A stretch of DNA of 64,000 bases, from contig CAJWYF010000001.1 of NCBI GenBank assembly GCA_913049535.1, positions 124,001-188,000 on the forward strand, in the 5' to 3' direction. Below the pieces are notes generated by a model, which saw only the letters and a list, made by a program, of their open reading frames with translations, was not told the DNA's origin and made no database searches. Shown here in pieces: positions 1-9,382 of the stretch. The DNA comes from an uncultured Synechococcus sp. GTDB taxonomy: Bacteria > Cyanobacteriota > Cyanobacteriia > PCC-6307 > Cyanobiaceae. Positions within the stretch are counted from its first letter, which is position 1, and every line of letters starts with the position of its first letter. The position numbers and the translations under genes are program-made.

Positions 1-345
1 AAAGCGCAGCAGGTGCGCACGCTGATCCGTCGCGAGTTTGATGCGGCCTTTGAACAGGTGGATCTGCTGCTGACACCGACCGCTCCCACCACGGCCTTCG
101 CCCCTGGAGAGCATGAGAATGATCCGCTGGCGATGTACCTGGCGGACCTGCTGACTATTCCCGCCAATCTGGCCGGACTGCCTGCCATTAGCGTTCCATG
201 CGGTTTTGATGATCAAGGGCTGCCGATCGGCCTCCAGTTGATGGCCCCGGTCCTGGCGGAAGAACGGCTGCTGCAGCTCGCTCATCACTACGAACAGGCC
301 GCTGATGTGATGGCTTCTCGCCCAAAGGCACCCCTGGTGCCCTAA
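1..345 (+). CDS. gatA: Glu-tRNA(Gln)/Asp-tRNA(Asn) amidotransferase subunit A, 3' end (partial)
   Basis: Only the last 114 codons are present; the frame is open from base 1 and ends at TAA 343-345. The sequence matches the C-terminal part of amidase-signature GatA: the segments [27 protein letters not shown] and [11 protein letters not shown] are typical of the family. GatA is the glutaminase subunit of GatCAB, which converts misacylated Glu-tRNA(Gln) to Gln-tRNA(Gln) in the cytoplasm. The catalytic Lys-Ser-Ser residues lie upstream of the window. dnaE follows on the same strand after 77 bases. Other amidases share this tail, but the close fit to GatA makes the call fairly safe. Confidence 0.9.
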   Translation, partial: KAQQVRTLIRREFDAAFEQVDLLLTPTAPTTAFAPGEHENDPLAMYLADLLTIPANLAGLPAISVPCGFDDQGLPIGLQLMAPVLAEERLLQLAHHYEQAADVMASRPKAPLVP

Positions 346-422
346 TTAGAACCGTCTGCTCTGGTCCCACCAGATCTGGTGTGCCTCGATAGGATGGACC
401 ATCGACTTGTGGAGTGCTGCCC

Positions 423-3400
423 GTGAGCTTTGTGCCGCTCCACAACCACAGCGACTACAGCTTGCTGGATGGGGCCACGCAACTACCGGCGATGGTGCAG
501 CGTGCTGTCGATCTGGGCATGCCTGCTGTGGCCCTCACCGATCACGGTGTGATGTACGGCGCTGTCGAGCTCCTCAAGCTCTGCTCCAAGGCTGGAATCA
601 AGCCGATCATTGGCAACGAGATGTATGTCGTCAACGGCAGCATCGATGACCCACAGCGCAAAAAAGAACGCCGCTACCACTTGGTCGTTCTGGCCAAGAA
701 CCGCACCGGCTATCGCAATCTGGTCAAGCTCACCAGCATCAGCCACCTGCGTGGCATGCGCGGCCGGGGCATCTTCTCGCGCGCGTGCATTGACAAGGAG
801 TTGCTCAAGGCCCACAGCGAAGGGCTGATCGTCGCGACGGCCTGCCTCGGCGGCGAGATTCCCCAGGCGATCATGCGGGGGCGCATGGACGTGGCCCGCG
901 AAGTGGCCCAGTGGTATCAGGAGATCTTTGGCGAGGACTTCTACCTCGAGATCCAGGACCATGGTTCACCAGAGGATCGCATCGTCAACACCGGGCTGGT
1001 GACCCTGGCCCGTGAGCTCGGCATCAGCCTGATTGCCACCAATGACGCGCACTACCTCAGCAGCGCTGATGTGGAAGCCCATGACGCCCTGCTCTGCGTG
1101 CTGACCGGCAAGTTGATCAGTGATGAGAAGCGCTTGCGCTACACCGGCACGGAATACATCAAGAGCCGCGAGGAGATGGCGCAGCTCTTCGCCGATCATC
1201 TCGAGCCCGAGGTGGTGGAAGAAGCTCTCAACAACACCGTCAAGGTGGCTGAGAAGGTGGAGGACTACGACATCCTTGGCCGCTATCAGATGCCCCGGTT
1301 CCCGATTCCGGAGGGGCACACACCGGTCAGTTATCTGCGCGAGGTGACCGAACAGGGCCTGCGGGAGCGGCTGCAGTTATCGCCTGGCGATGGCATTGAT
1401 GCCCTCTACGGCGAGCGTCTCAGCCATGAGCTCAAGATCATGGAGCAGATGGGGTTTCCCACCTACTTCTTGGTGGTCTGGGACTACATCCGCTTTGCGC
1501 GGGAGAGCGGCATTCCGGTCGGCCCTGGACGGGGCTCTGCCGCCGGTTCGCTTGTCGCCTACGCCTTGGGAATCACCAACATTGATCCGGTCAGCAACGG
1601 TCTGTTGTTCGAGCGATTCCTCAATCCCGAACGCAAATCCATGCCTGATATCGACACCGATTTCTGCATCGAGCGCCGTGGTGAGGTGATCGACTACGTC
1701 ACCCGTCGCTACGGCGAGGACAAGGTGGCACAGATCATCACCTTCAACCGCATGACCTCCAAGGCTGTGCTCAAGGATGTCGCTCGGGTGCTCGACATTC
1801 CCTACGGAGATGCCGACCGACTCGCCAAGCTGATCCCTGTGGTGCGGGGCAAGCCCGCCAAACTGGAGATGATGATTGGCGAGGAATCGCCTGAGCCTGA
1901 GTTCCGTCAGAAGTACGAGAGTGATCCCAACGTCAAGCGCTGGGTTGACATGGCCCGCCGCATTGAGGGCACCAACAAGACCTTTGGAGTCCATGCCGCT
2001 GGTGTCGTGATTGCCGCCGATCCACTCGATGAGCTGGTGCCGTTGCAGCGCAACAACGATGGCCAGGTGATCACGCAGTACTACATGGAGGACGTCGAAT
2101 CGATGGGCCTCCTGAAAATGGATTTCCTGGGGCTCAAGAACCTCACCATGATTGAGAAAACCCTCGAACTGGTGGCCCATCAGAGCGGAGATCGCCCCGA
2201 CCCCGACCAGTTGCCGGCCAATGATGAGAAGACCTACGACCTGCTAGCTCGCGGTGATCTTGAAGGCATTTTCCAGCTCGAATCCACAGGGATGCGCCAG
2301 ATCGTGCGCGACCTCAAGCCCTCCTCTCTGGAGGATATCTCCTCGATCCTGGCGCTCTACAGACCTGGTCCCCTTGATGCGGGCTTGATTCCCAAATTCA
2401 TCAACCGCAAGCACGGCCGGGAAGCGATTGAATTCGCCGATCGCAAGCTTGAGCCGATCCTGCAGGAGACCTACGGGATCATGGTCTACCAGGAACAGAT
2501 CATGCGGATCGCTCAGGATCTGGCTGGTTACTCCCTCGGGGAGGCTGATCTGCTGCGCCGTGCCATGGGTAAGAAGAAGGTGGCGGAGATGCAGAAGCAC
2601 CGTGGCATTTTTGTTGAGGGCGCCAGCCAGCGTGGTGTTGATGGCAAGGTCGCCGATGAACTGTTTGACCAGATGGTGCTCTTTGCGGAGTACTGCTTCA
2701 ACAAGAGCCATTCCACGGCCTATGGCGCCGTCACTTACCAGACCGCATACCTCAAGGCTCACTACCCCGTCGCCTACATGGCGGCATTGCTCACCGTCAA
2801 CGCTGGGATCACCGACAAGGTGCAGCGTTATATCTCCAACAGCAATGCCATGGGGATCGCCGTACTGCCGCCGGATGTCAACAGCTCCGGCATTGATTTC
2901 ACCCCTCAAGACGACAAGATCCTCTTTGGTCTCTCGGCTGTGCGCAATCTCGGTGATGGTGCCATCCATTCCCTGATCGCCTCACGCCAGAGCGGTGGCC
3001 CCTTCCTCTCCCTTGCCGATCTGTGTGATCGCATGGCTGGCTGCGGCCAGCTCAACCGTCGCGCCTTGGAATCGCTGATCCATTGTGGTGCCCTGGATGC
3101 CATGGAGCCCTCGGCCAACCGGGCTCAGCTGATGGCCGATCTCGACCTCCTCCTGGATTGGGCCAGTGCCCGCGCCCGGGATAAAGCCAGCGGTCAGGGC
3201 AACCTGCTTGATCTGCTCGGCGGTGGTGGTGCGGCGGAGACGGCTCCGGCCTCGGCCCCAAAAGCGGCTCCGGTGCCGGATTACGCCCCGACCGAAAAAC
3301 TCAGGCTTGAAAAGGAGCTGGTGGGCTTCTACCTTTCAGACCATCCGCTCAAGCAGCTCAGTGGTGCCAGCCGCCTGCTGATGCCCATTGGGCTGGGAAG

Positions 3401-3935
3401 TTTGGAAGAGAAATCCGATCGCAGCCGTGTTTCAGCCCTGGTGATGGTGCCTGAAATGCGTGTGGTCACCACCCGCAAGGGGGATCGGATGGCCATCCTG
3501 CAGCTCGAAGATCTGACCGGCAGTTGTGAAGCGGTGGTCTTCCCCAAGACCTACGCCCGGCTCAGCGATCATCTGATGGTGGATGCCCGCCTGCTGCTCT
3601 GGGGTCAGGTGGACCGCAGGGACGAGCGGGTGCAGATCATCGTCGACGACGTGGCCCTGATCGATGAACTGAACCTCGTTCTGGTGCGCCTCGATTGTCA
3701 GCAGGCGGGGGACATCACCGTGCAGCATCAGCTGCGCGAATGCCTGCTGCAACACAAGGTGGATGGCGAGACCCTGGGGCTCAGGGTTCCAGTGGTCGCT
3801 GAAGTCAATGCTCCTGGGGGGAGCTGCTTTGTGCGGCTCGGCCACCAGTTCTGCGTCAATGATGCTGAAGCGGCTGCCGCCAGCCTCAGCGCGGCTCGCT
3901 TCGACGTGCAACTGCGCCGTTGCGCAGCCGTGTGA
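423..3935 (+). CDS. dnaE: DNA polymerase III alpha subunit, uninterrupted (no intein)
   Basis: This is the replicative polymerase catalytic subunit, 1170 aa from GTG 423. An in-frame GTG at 414 would add three residues; I prefer 423 because GGAG lies at 411-414 and the protein then begins [12 protein letters not shown], the usual start of the PHP domain. The polymerase carboxylate motif PDIDTDF has Asp409, Asp411 and Asp413. A C-terminal OB-fold region follows ([14 protein letters not shown]). Many cyanobacteria split dnaE with a trans-splicing intein between Tyr and Cys of EYCFNKSHS; here that junction (Tyr757-Cys758, bases 2691-2696) is intact and the gene is one frame. Its 3' end overlaps the convergent PAM68-like gene by 50 bases. 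Confidence 0.97.
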   Translation: MSFVPLHNHSDYSLLDGATQLPAMVQRAVDLGMPAVALTDHGVMYGAVELLKLCSKAGIKPIIGNEMYVVNGSIDDPQRKKERRYHLVVLAKNRTGYRNLVKLTSISHLRGMRGRGIFSRACIDKELLKAHSEGLIVATACLGGEIPQAIMRGRMDVAREVAQWYQEIFGEDFYLEIQDHGSPEDRIVNTGLVTLARELGISLIATNDAHYLSSADVEAHDALLCVLTGKLISDEKRLRYTGTEYIKSREEMAQLFADHLEPEVVEEALNNTVKVAEKVEDYDILGRYQMPRFPIPEGHTPVSYLREVTEQGLRERLQLSPGDGIDALYGERLSHELKIMEQMGFPTYFLVVWDYIRFARESGIPVGPGRGSAAGSLVAYALGITNIDPVSNGLLFERFLNPERKSMPDIDTDFCIERRGEVIDYVTRRYGEDKVAQIITFNRMTSKAVLKDVARVLDIPYGDADRLAKLIPVVRGKPAKLEMMIGEESPEPEFRQKYESDPNVKRWVDMARRIEGTNKTFGVHAAGVVIAADPLDELVPLQRNNDGQVITQYYMEDVESMGLLKMDFLGLKNLTMIEKTLELVAHQSGDRPDPDQLPANDEKTYDLLARGDLEGIFQLESTGMRQIVRDLKPSSLEDISSILALYRPGPLDAGLIPKFINRKHGREAIEFADRKLEPILQETYGIMVYQEQIMRIAQDLAGYSLGEADLLRRAMGKKKVAEMQKHRGIFVEGASQRGVDGKVADELFDQMVLFAEYCFNKSHSTAYGAVTYQTAYLKAHYPVAYMAALLTVNAGITDKVQRYISNSNAMGIAVLPPDVNSSGIDFTPQDDKILFGLSAVRNLGDGAIHSLIASRQSGGPFLSLADLCDRMAGCGQLNRRALESLIHCGALDAMEPSANRAQLMADLDLLLDWASARARDKASGQGNLLDLLGGGGAAETAPASAPKAAPVPDYAPTEKLRLEKELVGFYLSDHPLKQLSGASRLLMPIGLGSLEEKSDRSRVSALVMVPEMRVVTTRKGDRMAILQLEDLTGSCEAVVFPKTYARLSDHLMVDARLLLWGQVDRRDERVQIIVDDVALIDELNLVLVRLDCQQAGDITVQHQLRECLLQHKVDGETLGLRVPVVAEVNAPGGSCFVRLGHQFCVNDAEAAAASLSAARFDVQLRRCAAV

Positions 3936-4305
3936 TGTTCGGCCCGATCTGCTCAAAACCCAGCAGGGTGCCTGGCTCAGGCAACCAGCTGCTGGAGAAC
4001 AGTCCATAGCTCAGACCCACCAGGCCTAAAGCGAAGAAGCCCCCTGACACCAGCAGGGTGACCGCCGGTTGGACATCGGCAATCTGGCGAGTCACCAACA
4101 GGTAGCTGATGACAAAGGTGCTCATGCCGAAAAAGGTTGGGATGCCCGCCCCGATCACCACGCGGCGTGCCATTCGATTGGCCACAACCGGGGGAATGGT
4201 GTTGCGAGGTTTCGGCGCTTTGGGGGCAACGGCCCGGACGGGCTTGTCAGGCACCCCTTTGGCGAAACCTTCAACACCGTTGGAGGACGTGCCCTTGGAT
4301 GCCAT
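3886..4305 (-). CDS. PAM68-family photosystem II assembly protein
   Basis: This 139-aa protein has a basic, proline-rich N-terminus (residues about 1-45) followed by two membrane segments, roughly [20 protein letters not shown] and [20 protein letters not shown], and a short polar tail. The layout and the [17 protein letters not shown] stretch fit the PAM68 family (DUF3464), known in plants and Synechocystis as thylakoid factors that help early photosystem II assembly. It lies just downstream of rpsO on the minus strand (8-base gap), so cotranscription is likely. Its 3' end is antisense to the last 50 bases of dnaE. The family is recognised from memory of its pattern; the function is inferred. 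Confidence 0.8.
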   Translation of the reverse strand: MASKGTSSNGVEGFAKGVPDKPVRAVAPKAPKPRNTIPPVVANRMARRVVIGAGIPTFFGMSTFVISYLLVTRQIADVQPAVTLLVSGGFFALGLVGLSYGLFSSSWLPEPGTLLGFEQIGPNITRLRNGAVARRSEPR

Positions 4306-4313
4306 TGAAAAAA

Positions 4314-4583
4314 TCAGCCGCGGATGCCGAGCTTATTGATCAGCCCCTGGTAACGGTCCTGGCTCTGGCTCTTGAGGTAGCTCAGCAGGCTCTTGCGGCG
4401 GCCCAGCATCTTCATCAGTCCCTGACGGGAGGAGAAGTCGTGCTTGTTGGCCTGGAGGTGGCCGGTCAGCTGGGTGATGCGCTCGGTGAGCATGGCCACC
4501 TGCACCTCAACTGAGCCGGTGTCCGTCGCATGCGTCTGGTGCGAGTTGATCAGTTCTTGCTTCTTCTCGGTGTTGAGGGGCAT
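4314..4583 (-). CDS. rpsO: 30S ribosomal protein S15
   Basis: The 89-aa protein starts [12 protein letters not shown] and carries the hallmark S15 segments [31 protein letters not shown] and [17 protein letters not shown]15 binds the central domain of 16S rRNA early in 30S assembly. The length is exactly the family norm and the start codon is ATG. ruvA lies 54 bases upstream on the same strand and the PAM68-like gene follows after 8 bases, so ruvA-rpsO-PAM68 could share a transcript. Confidence 0.97.
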   Translation of the reverse strand: MPLNTEKKQELINSHQTHATDTGSVEVQVAMLTERITQLTGHLQANKHDFSSRQGLMKMLGRRKSLLSYLKSQSQDRYQGLINKLGIRG

Positions 4584-4637
4584 GCGCTGCGAAGACCCTG
4601 TTCGGTGTAATCCAACAGCATACCCACTGCTGTCCCC

Positions 4638-5270
4638 TTAAGCGGCCTCGCGGCTCAGCCAGGCCAGACACTGGCGCAACCATTCCTCCAGGGGCGCTGA
4701 CTCCTCGAGCTCTGCGCTGCAGTGCGTCAGGGCCTGCTGCACTTCCACCGGGCCGTAGCCCAGGGCGCTGAGGGTGCTTTCAAGCTCCACCCGGAGCGCC
4801 TGCTGCGGCCCGGGTGATGCCACCACGGTCAAGGCTGCTGCTCCCCCCACCTGACTCCAACGCTCCTGAAGCCTCGAGCGCCACTCCAGTGTCAGCCGTT
4901 CGGCGATCCGTTTGCCCACCCCAGGGGCGCTGCAGAGTGCGGCGGTCTGATCACCGGCCAGGGCTTGCAGCAGACCGTCCAGTTCAAGGCTGCCCAGCAG
5001 CCCCATGGCCACCTGCGGTCCCACGCCATTAACGCTGATCAGCAGACGAAAGAGATCCCGTTCGGCTTTCGCCGCAAAGCCGAACAGGACGCTGCCGTCC
5101 TCCCGTTGCTGTTGATGGATATGCAGGCGGAGCGCAGCACCTGGCGTTGATGCCAGGTTGGAATCGTTGATCTGCACCTCGTAGCCCACGCCGGCGCAGA
5201 TCAGCAGCACCCCGCTGCGGTTGCCATCCCGCCAGCTGTCTCCGACCTGTCCGTCCAACCAGCCGATCAT
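4638..5270 (-). CDS. ruvA: Holliday junction branch migration protein RuvA
   Basis: This 210-aa protein begins MIGWLDGQVGDSW. A TTG at 5288 would add six residues, but ATG 5270 gives the standard MIG start of the family. RuvA tetramers grip four-way junctions and recruit the RuvB motor. The OB-fold N-terminus (LLICAGVGYEVQI), the helix-hairpin-helix segments (LLISVNGVGPQVAMGLLG and SAPGVGKRIAERLTLEW) and a C-terminal RuvB-contact domain (ALSALGYGPVEVQQAL) are all visible. ruvB is not in the window. The start is only about 20 bases from a divergent lipoprotein gene, so the two genes share a very small promoter region. Confidence 0.95.
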   Translation of the reverse strand: MIGWLDGQVGDSWRDGNRSGVLLICAGVGYEVQINDSNLASTPGAALRLHIHQQQREDGSVLFGFAAKAERDLFRLLISVNGVGPQVAMGLLGSLELDGLLQALAGDQTAALCSAPGVGKRIAERLTLEWRSRLQERWSQVGGAAALTVVASPGPQQALRVELESTLSALGYGPVEVQQALTHCSAELEESAPLEEWLRQCLAWLSREAA

Positions 5271-5291
5271 GCTCAAACCTGGTGTCAAGCC

Positions 5292-5750
5292 ATGTTGCCC
5301 CTGATGCGTGCTTTGCGCCGTTTTTGCTGCGTCTTTGCCTGTGGGTTGCTGCTGTTGTTGACCGCGTGTTCAGCCATCGGTCAACCGCCTCGCCAGGTGC
5401 TGCTGGAGGCCCTGGATCTGCAGGTGCGTTTCACGCAGAGCGATCTGGCGCAGGCCCTGCAGCTGCCTGTGCCTGAGGGTCACCCCACGCTGCGTCGCGT
5501 TCGGGTGGAGCAGCAGCATCGCCTGGAGGTGCAGGGCCTCTCGGCCTGGCAATTGCAGGGCCGGTTTGATTGGAGCCTGCCGGACGATCCGATCCGCATC
5601 GACAGTCCTTTTGATGTGGTCCTGCTCCCCGGTGAGAAGGGGGAGAGTTGGCGCTTGCTGCGTCCTCCCGGCCCCCAGAAGCCTGGATGGCGCAGTTATC
5701 CATTGGTGCGCCGCAACCTGGTTGTTGACGACACTCCCCAGCCTGGCTAG
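5292..5750 (+). CDS. putative lipoprotein of unknown function
   Basis: I do not recognise the family. The 152-aa protein has a basic N-terminus (MRALRRF), a hydrophobic core and a lipobox LLTAC near residues 22-26, so it is probably cleaved before Cys and lipidated. The mature part is about 127 residues, soluble and rich in Leu, Gln and Arg (RVRVEQQHRLEVQGL, WSLPDDPIRIDSPFDVVLLPG), with a beta-rich look. Start ATG 5292; an internal ATG at residue 5 (5304) is also possible. It lies divergently from ruvA and 24 bases before another exported protein gene on the same strand, likely its operon partner. Confidence 0.75.
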   Translation: MLPLMRALRRFCCVFACGLLLLLTACSAIGQPPRQVLLEALDLQVRFTQSDLAQALQLPVPEGHPTLRRVRVEQQHRLEVQGLSAWQLQGRFDWSLPDDPIRIDSPFDVVLLPGEKGESWRLLRPPGPQKPGWRSYPLVRRNLVVDDTPQPG

Positions 5751-5774
5751 CTGCTGATTAGAGCCTCTGGTCGG

Positions 5775-6158
5775 ATGAAATTCCAGGTCCTCGTCTTCAG
5801 CGTGGTGCTGGCGCTGATCAGCGTGAGCCCTGCCGCGGCAAATGACACGGCCATTGACACGGCCGGCGATGGCGCTGCTGCCGCTCAGGATTTGAAGTTG
5901 GCACGCCGCTGCGCCTGGCGCGATGCCAACGGGCGTTGGGTTGAGGCCGGCGAATGTGAGATCGAGGGCTGGCAGGGCCCGGGTGAGCTGCTGCTCACCG
6001 TGCGCTGGCCATCGGGTCAACGCAGCGTGATCGAAACGCTCCCTGAAGGCGGACAGGCCCGCATCAACCGTCGCCGTGGCTCCTTTCAGCCCGCTGGGGA
6101 CGGCACCTGGCTGTTCCGCCTTCAGCAAGGTGGTGCCCTTCGTTTCACTGGCAGCTGA
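5775..6158 (+). CDS. secreted protein of unknown function
   Basis: The 127-aa product has a clear signal peptide (MKFQVLVFSVVLALISVSPAAA, cleavage probably after AAA) and a mature domain of about 105 residues with two Cys (RRCAWRDANGRW and EAGECEIEGW) that could form a disulfide in the periplasm or thylakoid lumen. The rest is short beta-like segments rich in Gly, Arg and Trp. No named family is recognised. It follows the lipoprotein gene by 24 bases and precedes dnaG by about 50 bases. Confidence 0.7.
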   Translation: MKFQVLVFSVVLALISVSPAAANDTAIDTAGDGAAAAQDLKLARRCAWRDANGRWVEAGECEIEGWQGPGELLLTVRWPSGQRSVIETLPEGGQARINRRRGSFQPAGDGTWLFRLQQGGALRFTGS

Positions 6159-6211
6159 GCGCTGGCCGTTGCGGCTGAAGCAGGGAAAATGAAGCCTTGC
6201 TGCGAGCCAGC

Positions 6212-8245
6212 GTGAGCGTTCCCCGGCTGCATCCGCGCACAATTGAAGCCGTCAAGGAACGGGCCGACATCGTTGATGTCGTGGGTGAGCACGTGGTGCT
6301 CAAAAAGAAAGGACGCGAATTTGTCGGGCTCTGCCCCTTCCACGACGACAAGTCGCCGTCGATGACGGTCTCACCGGCCAAGCAGTTCTATTACTGCTTC
6401 TCCTGCGGTGCCGGCGGCAACAGCCTCAAGTTCCTGATGGAGCTCAAGCGCCAGAGCTTCGGGGACGTGGTGATGGAGCTGGCCAGGCGCTATTCGTTGC
6501 CGGTCGAAACCCTTGATGTCAAACAGCAGGAGCGACTCAAGCAGCAGCTCTCGCGCCGGGACCAGCTCCACAAGGCGCTGTCCATGGCCAGCGGCTGGTT
6601 TCGCTCCAACCTCAAGCGCCCTGAAGGCCAGGCTGCTCTGGAGTACCTGCGCCAGAAGCGAGGGCTCAGTGACGGCACGATCGAAGCGTTTGAACTGGGC
6701 TATGCACCGGAGGGCTGGGATGGACTGATCCGCCATCTGCAGCAGGCGCAAGGTCTCTCCCCAACGTTGCTGGAAGCGGCAGGACTGGTGATCCCTCGCA
6801 AGGGGGGCAATGGCTTTTATGACCGTTTCCGGCATCGGGTCATGGTGCCGATCCATGACCGCCAAGGCCGGATCATCGGCTTTGGCGGCCGCAGCCTTGA
6901 TGGCAGCGAACCCAAGTACATGAACTCGCCGGAGACGGAAGTCTTCGACAAAGGCAAGCACCTCTACGGCTTTGACAAGGCGGCTGATCCGATCCGCCGT
7001 GCTGACTGTGCCCTGGTGGTGGAGGGTTACTTCGATGTCATCGCCTTGCATGCCGCGGGGGTGCGCCATGCCGTCGCTGCCCTCGGTACGGCGATGAATA
7101 GCCAACAGATCACCCAGCTGTGCCGCTGCTCAGATAGCCGCCGCATCGTGTTGAACTTCGATGCCGATCGCGCTGGCGTGAAGGCGGCCCAGCGCGCCAT
7201 CGGTGAGGTGGAGCTCCAGGCTCTGCAAGGCCAGATCGAGCTGAGGGTGCTGCATCTGCCCTCAGGCAAGGACCCCGATGAATTCCTGCAGGAGAACAGT
7301 CCTGCTGACTATCTCGCCTTGCAGGACCAGGCACCGCTCTGGTTGGACTGGCAGATCGAGCAGGTGCTCGAAGGCAAGGACCTGGGGCGGGCCGATCAGT
7401 TCCAGCAGGCGATCCAGGGGCTGGTGGAGCTGCTTGGCAAGTTGCCTCAATCAGCCCTGCGCAGCCACTACCTGCAACGGGTTGCTGAGCGTCTTTCCGG
7501 TGGTCAGGCCCGGATGGCGCTGCAGCTCGAGGAGGATCTGCGTCAGCAGGTCAAGGGTCAGCGCTGGCATGGCCGCTCCAGTCGCCATGAGCAACCGTCT
7601 GATGCGGGGGTGCGTGAGAGGGCTGAGGCTGAACTGCTCAGGCTGTATCTGCATGTGCCGGCACTGCGGGCTGAAATCCGCCAGGAACTGCGCCAGCGGG
7701 AGCTTGAGGATTTCGGGCTGCCCCATCACCGCAAGCTCTGGGCCCAGATCAGCGCGCTGGAGGAGGACAACCTCGGCCTTGGTCTGCTCGAGACCATCAG
7801 CCGGGGCAGTGATCCTGGTGAACGTCTGGCGGAGTTGGATCTGCCTCGGTTGCTCAGTGATGCCCTGCTGATCGATGACGCCCCGCTGCTGCAGCGGCTG
7901 ACCCCATTGCTTGAGCCAAGTGAACTGCAGCAGCTCTCACTGGCCAATCCTGCTGATCAGTTGCGGGGAACCACCGCCAGCCTCGAGCGACACCGAGTGT
8001 TGCGCCGTTGCCGCCACCTGCTTGAGGCCTGGGGTTCCCAGCGGCTGCAGAGCCTGGAGCAATGCATCGCCCTGCTGCTGGAGAGCGATCGCGACAACGG
8101 TGGGCCCGATGAGGATGGCGAGAGCCGCATCGAGACCTTGTTCCAACAGCTCAATGCCGATGCCCTGCGTTTTCAGGAGTTGTATTACGCCGAACGTAAA
8201 TACCTGACGGAGCTGGATCAGCGGCGTTGCCGCACCGTGGCTTGA
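6212..8245 (+). CDS. dnaG: DNA primase
   Basis: DnaG makes RNA primers at the replication fork. The 677-aa protein is taken from GTG 6212 (SVPRLHPRTIEAVKER); a TTG at 6197 would add five untypical residues. The CHC2 zinc finger is intact: CPFHDDKSPS with Cys41 and His44, and YYCFSCGAGGN with Cys62 and Cys65. The TOPRIM acidic motif VVEGYFDVIALH (Glu271) and FDADRAG are present. The C-terminal third (residues about 420-677) is the helicase-binding type region, less conserved. The length is within the family range. Confidence 0.96.
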   Translation: MSVPRLHPRTIEAVKERADIVDVVGEHVVLKKKGREFVGLCPFHDDKSPSMTVSPAKQFYYCFSCGAGGNSLKFLMELKRQSFGDVVMELARRYSLPVETLDVKQQERLKQQLSRRDQLHKALSMASGWFRSNLKRPEGQAALEYLRQKRGLSDGTIEAFELGYAPEGWDGLIRHLQQAQGLSPTLLEAAGLVIPRKGGNGFYDRFRHRVMVPIHDRQGRIIGFGGRSLDGSEPKYMNSPETEVFDKGKHLYGFDKAADPIRRADCALVVEGYFDVIALHAAGVRHAVAALGTAMNSQQITQLCRCSDSRRIVLNFDADRAGVKAAQRAIGEVELQALQGQIELRVLHLPSGKDPDEFLQENSPADYLALQDQAPLWLDWQIEQVLEGKDLGRADQFQQAIQGLVELLGKLPQSALRSHYLQRVAERLSGGQARMALQLEEDLRQQVKGQRWHGRSSRHEQPSDAGVRERAEAELLRLYLHVPALRAEIRQELRQRELEDFGLPHHRKLWAQISALEEDNLGLGLLETISRGSDPGERLAELDLPRLLSDALLIDDAPLLQRLTPLLEPSELQQLSLANPADQLRGTTASLERHRVLRRCRHLLEAWGSQRLQSLEQCIALLLESDRDNGGPDEDGESRIETLFQQLNADALRFQELYYAERKYLTELDQRRCRTVA

Positions 8246-8307
8246 GGGCAAGGGGTCGCGCGCAGAGGCAAGACTCCTTAAAATCTCGACAAGGTTCTTA
8301 ATGGTCG

Positions 8308-8418
8308 ATGCTGCTCGGGGTTGCGATTGATGTGGTTTCGACGGTGTTCGGGCTGCCCCTGCGCCAAATCGGTCTTGCTGTGAGCTTTGGCACGGCCTTG
8401 TTCCAGCCCATCGGCTGA
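8308..8418 (+). CDS. possible 36-aa hydrophobic small protein
   Basis: In the 180-base gap between dnaG and the convergent gene at 8426 there is an ATG frame of 36 codons ending TGA 8416-8418. It would encode MLLGVAIDVVSTVFGLPLRQ followed by IGLAVSFGTALFQPIG, which is strongly hydrophobic and could span a membrane. There is only a poor Shine-Dalgarno match (AAGG about 13 bases upstream). No homology is recognised. It may be a real small membrane protein or chance; the even hydrophobicity and the otherwise empty gap are the only support. Confidence 0.3.
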   Translation: MLLGVAIDVVSTVFGLPLRQIGLAVSFGTALFQPIG

Positions 8419-8425
8419 GGTCGTT

Positions 8426-8791
8426 TCAATCGTCTTCTTCCAGCAGCAGCTGCTGAAAGGCCGTGTACAGCGCATCGTCTGCACTCGCGTTCTCGGTGCT
8501 TTTTTTGCGTCCCTTTGCAGGCCCTGCTGAAGGCTGGGCTGCAGCCGGGCTGATCGGATTGGGTTGTTCTTTTTCAAGCTGCTTCAACCGCGCCATCAGG
8601 TGCTCCGGCACCGTTCCGTCGGGGCTGACCTGCATCAACTGACGGAACAGTTCCTGGGGGTCCTCCTCGGTTTCAACGCGGTGCTGGCGTTGGGGCGTCG
8701 GTTCTGGTTTGGTTGCAGGCGGCTTGATGGGTTGGGGTAACTCCCGCCCCAGTTGCTTGAGCCGCTCAAGGCTGCGGGGATCAAAGCTCAT
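8426..8791 (-). CDS. conserved-looking hypothetical protein, charged and proline-rich
   Basis: I do not recognise a named domain. The 121-aa protein starts MSFDPRSLERLKQLGRELPQP and contains a second similar element, ARLKQLEKEQPNPI, so residues 8-22 and 67-81 look like an internal duplication (RLKQLxxExPxPI). It is soluble, highly charged, has low-complexity stretches rich in Pro, Gln and Lys, and ends in the acidic tail LLLEEDD. No signal peptide or membrane segment. It lies 18 bases downstream of the pentapeptide-repeat gene on the same strand. Confidence 0.65.
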   Translation of the reverse strand: MSFDPRSLERLKQLGRELPQPIKPPATKPEPTPQRQHRVETEEDPQELFRQLMQVSPDGTVPEHLMARLKQLEKEQPNPISPAAAQPSAGPAKGRKKSTENASADDALYTAFQQLLLEEDD

Positions 8792-8809
8792 CGTTCAGCT
8801 CAGCAGGCC

Positions 8810-9334
8810 TCAGGAGCAACCAAGGCTGTCCCTTGTACTGCGACCGGTAACGGGGTTGGTGCCATCGGCCACGGCGCAGAGGGTGCTCAGCACATCACCC
8901 CGCAGCGGCACATTGGTGAAATCAGCGCCGGTGATGGTCACGTTGCGAAAACGGGTGTTGAACGCAAAGGCGTCTTCCAGCACCGCATTGCTCAAGTTGG
9001 TGCCATCAAAAACGGCAGAATCCAGCGTCGCCTCCCGCAGGTCGGTGTCGCTCAAATCAGCATCTTGCAGCTTGGCGCCAAACAGGCTGGCGCCGCGTAA
9101 ATCACTACCCGAGAGATTGGCCTCCCGCAGGTTGGTCAGGTTGAAGGTCACCCCCCGCAGATCACGCCCAGAGAAATCGGCTTCGATCAACACCTGTTTG
9201 GCGTAGTCCATGGCGGCCTCGAGGCGCTGCGGGACCAGCAGCAGCACAGGCAGCAGCAGCAGCAGGCAAGCCAATGGAGCCAGAAGACGGGTGCGGGTCA
9301 CTGCGAGTGGGTCTTCAGGAATTGGCTGAACCAT
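8810..9334 (-). CDS. pentapeptide-repeat protein with N-terminal membrane/signal segment
   Basis: The 174-aa protein from ATG 9334 (a TTG at 9364 would add ten residues) has a hydrophobic segment (LLAPLACLLLLLPVLLLV) followed by about 15 A(D/N)LxX pentapeptides: DFSGRDLRGVTFNLTNLREANLSGSDLRG continues through the middle. Such repeats fold into a right-handed quadrilateral beta helix. In cyanobacteria, exported versions often go to the thylakoid lumen or periplasm; the N-terminus fits this. The C-terminal tail has two Cys (LCAVADG and LGCS). The specific role is unknown. Confidence 0.85.
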   Translation of the reverse strand: MVQPIPEDPLAVTRTRLLAPLACLLLLLPVLLLVPQRLEAAMDYAKQVLIEADFSGRDLRGVTFNLTNLREANLSGSDLRGASLFGAKLQDADLSDTDLREATLDSAVFDGTNLSNAVLEDAFAFNTRFRNVTITGADFTNVPLRGDVLSTLCAVADGTNPVTGRSTRDSLGCS

Positions 9335-9382
9335 AGAGCTGTTGACCCATCTCAGTGGCTGCAACCAGCCCCTGGCTGTTGC

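Noticed and set aside
1377-2180. Long open frames antisense to dnaE (also 2244-2969) and similar long antisense frames across the window, such as 12347-13354 antisense to pdhB and 26333-27376 antisense to glnA
   Set aside because: High GC content keeps the opposite strand free of stops. Their products have no coherent domains and each lies fully inside a well-supported gene.
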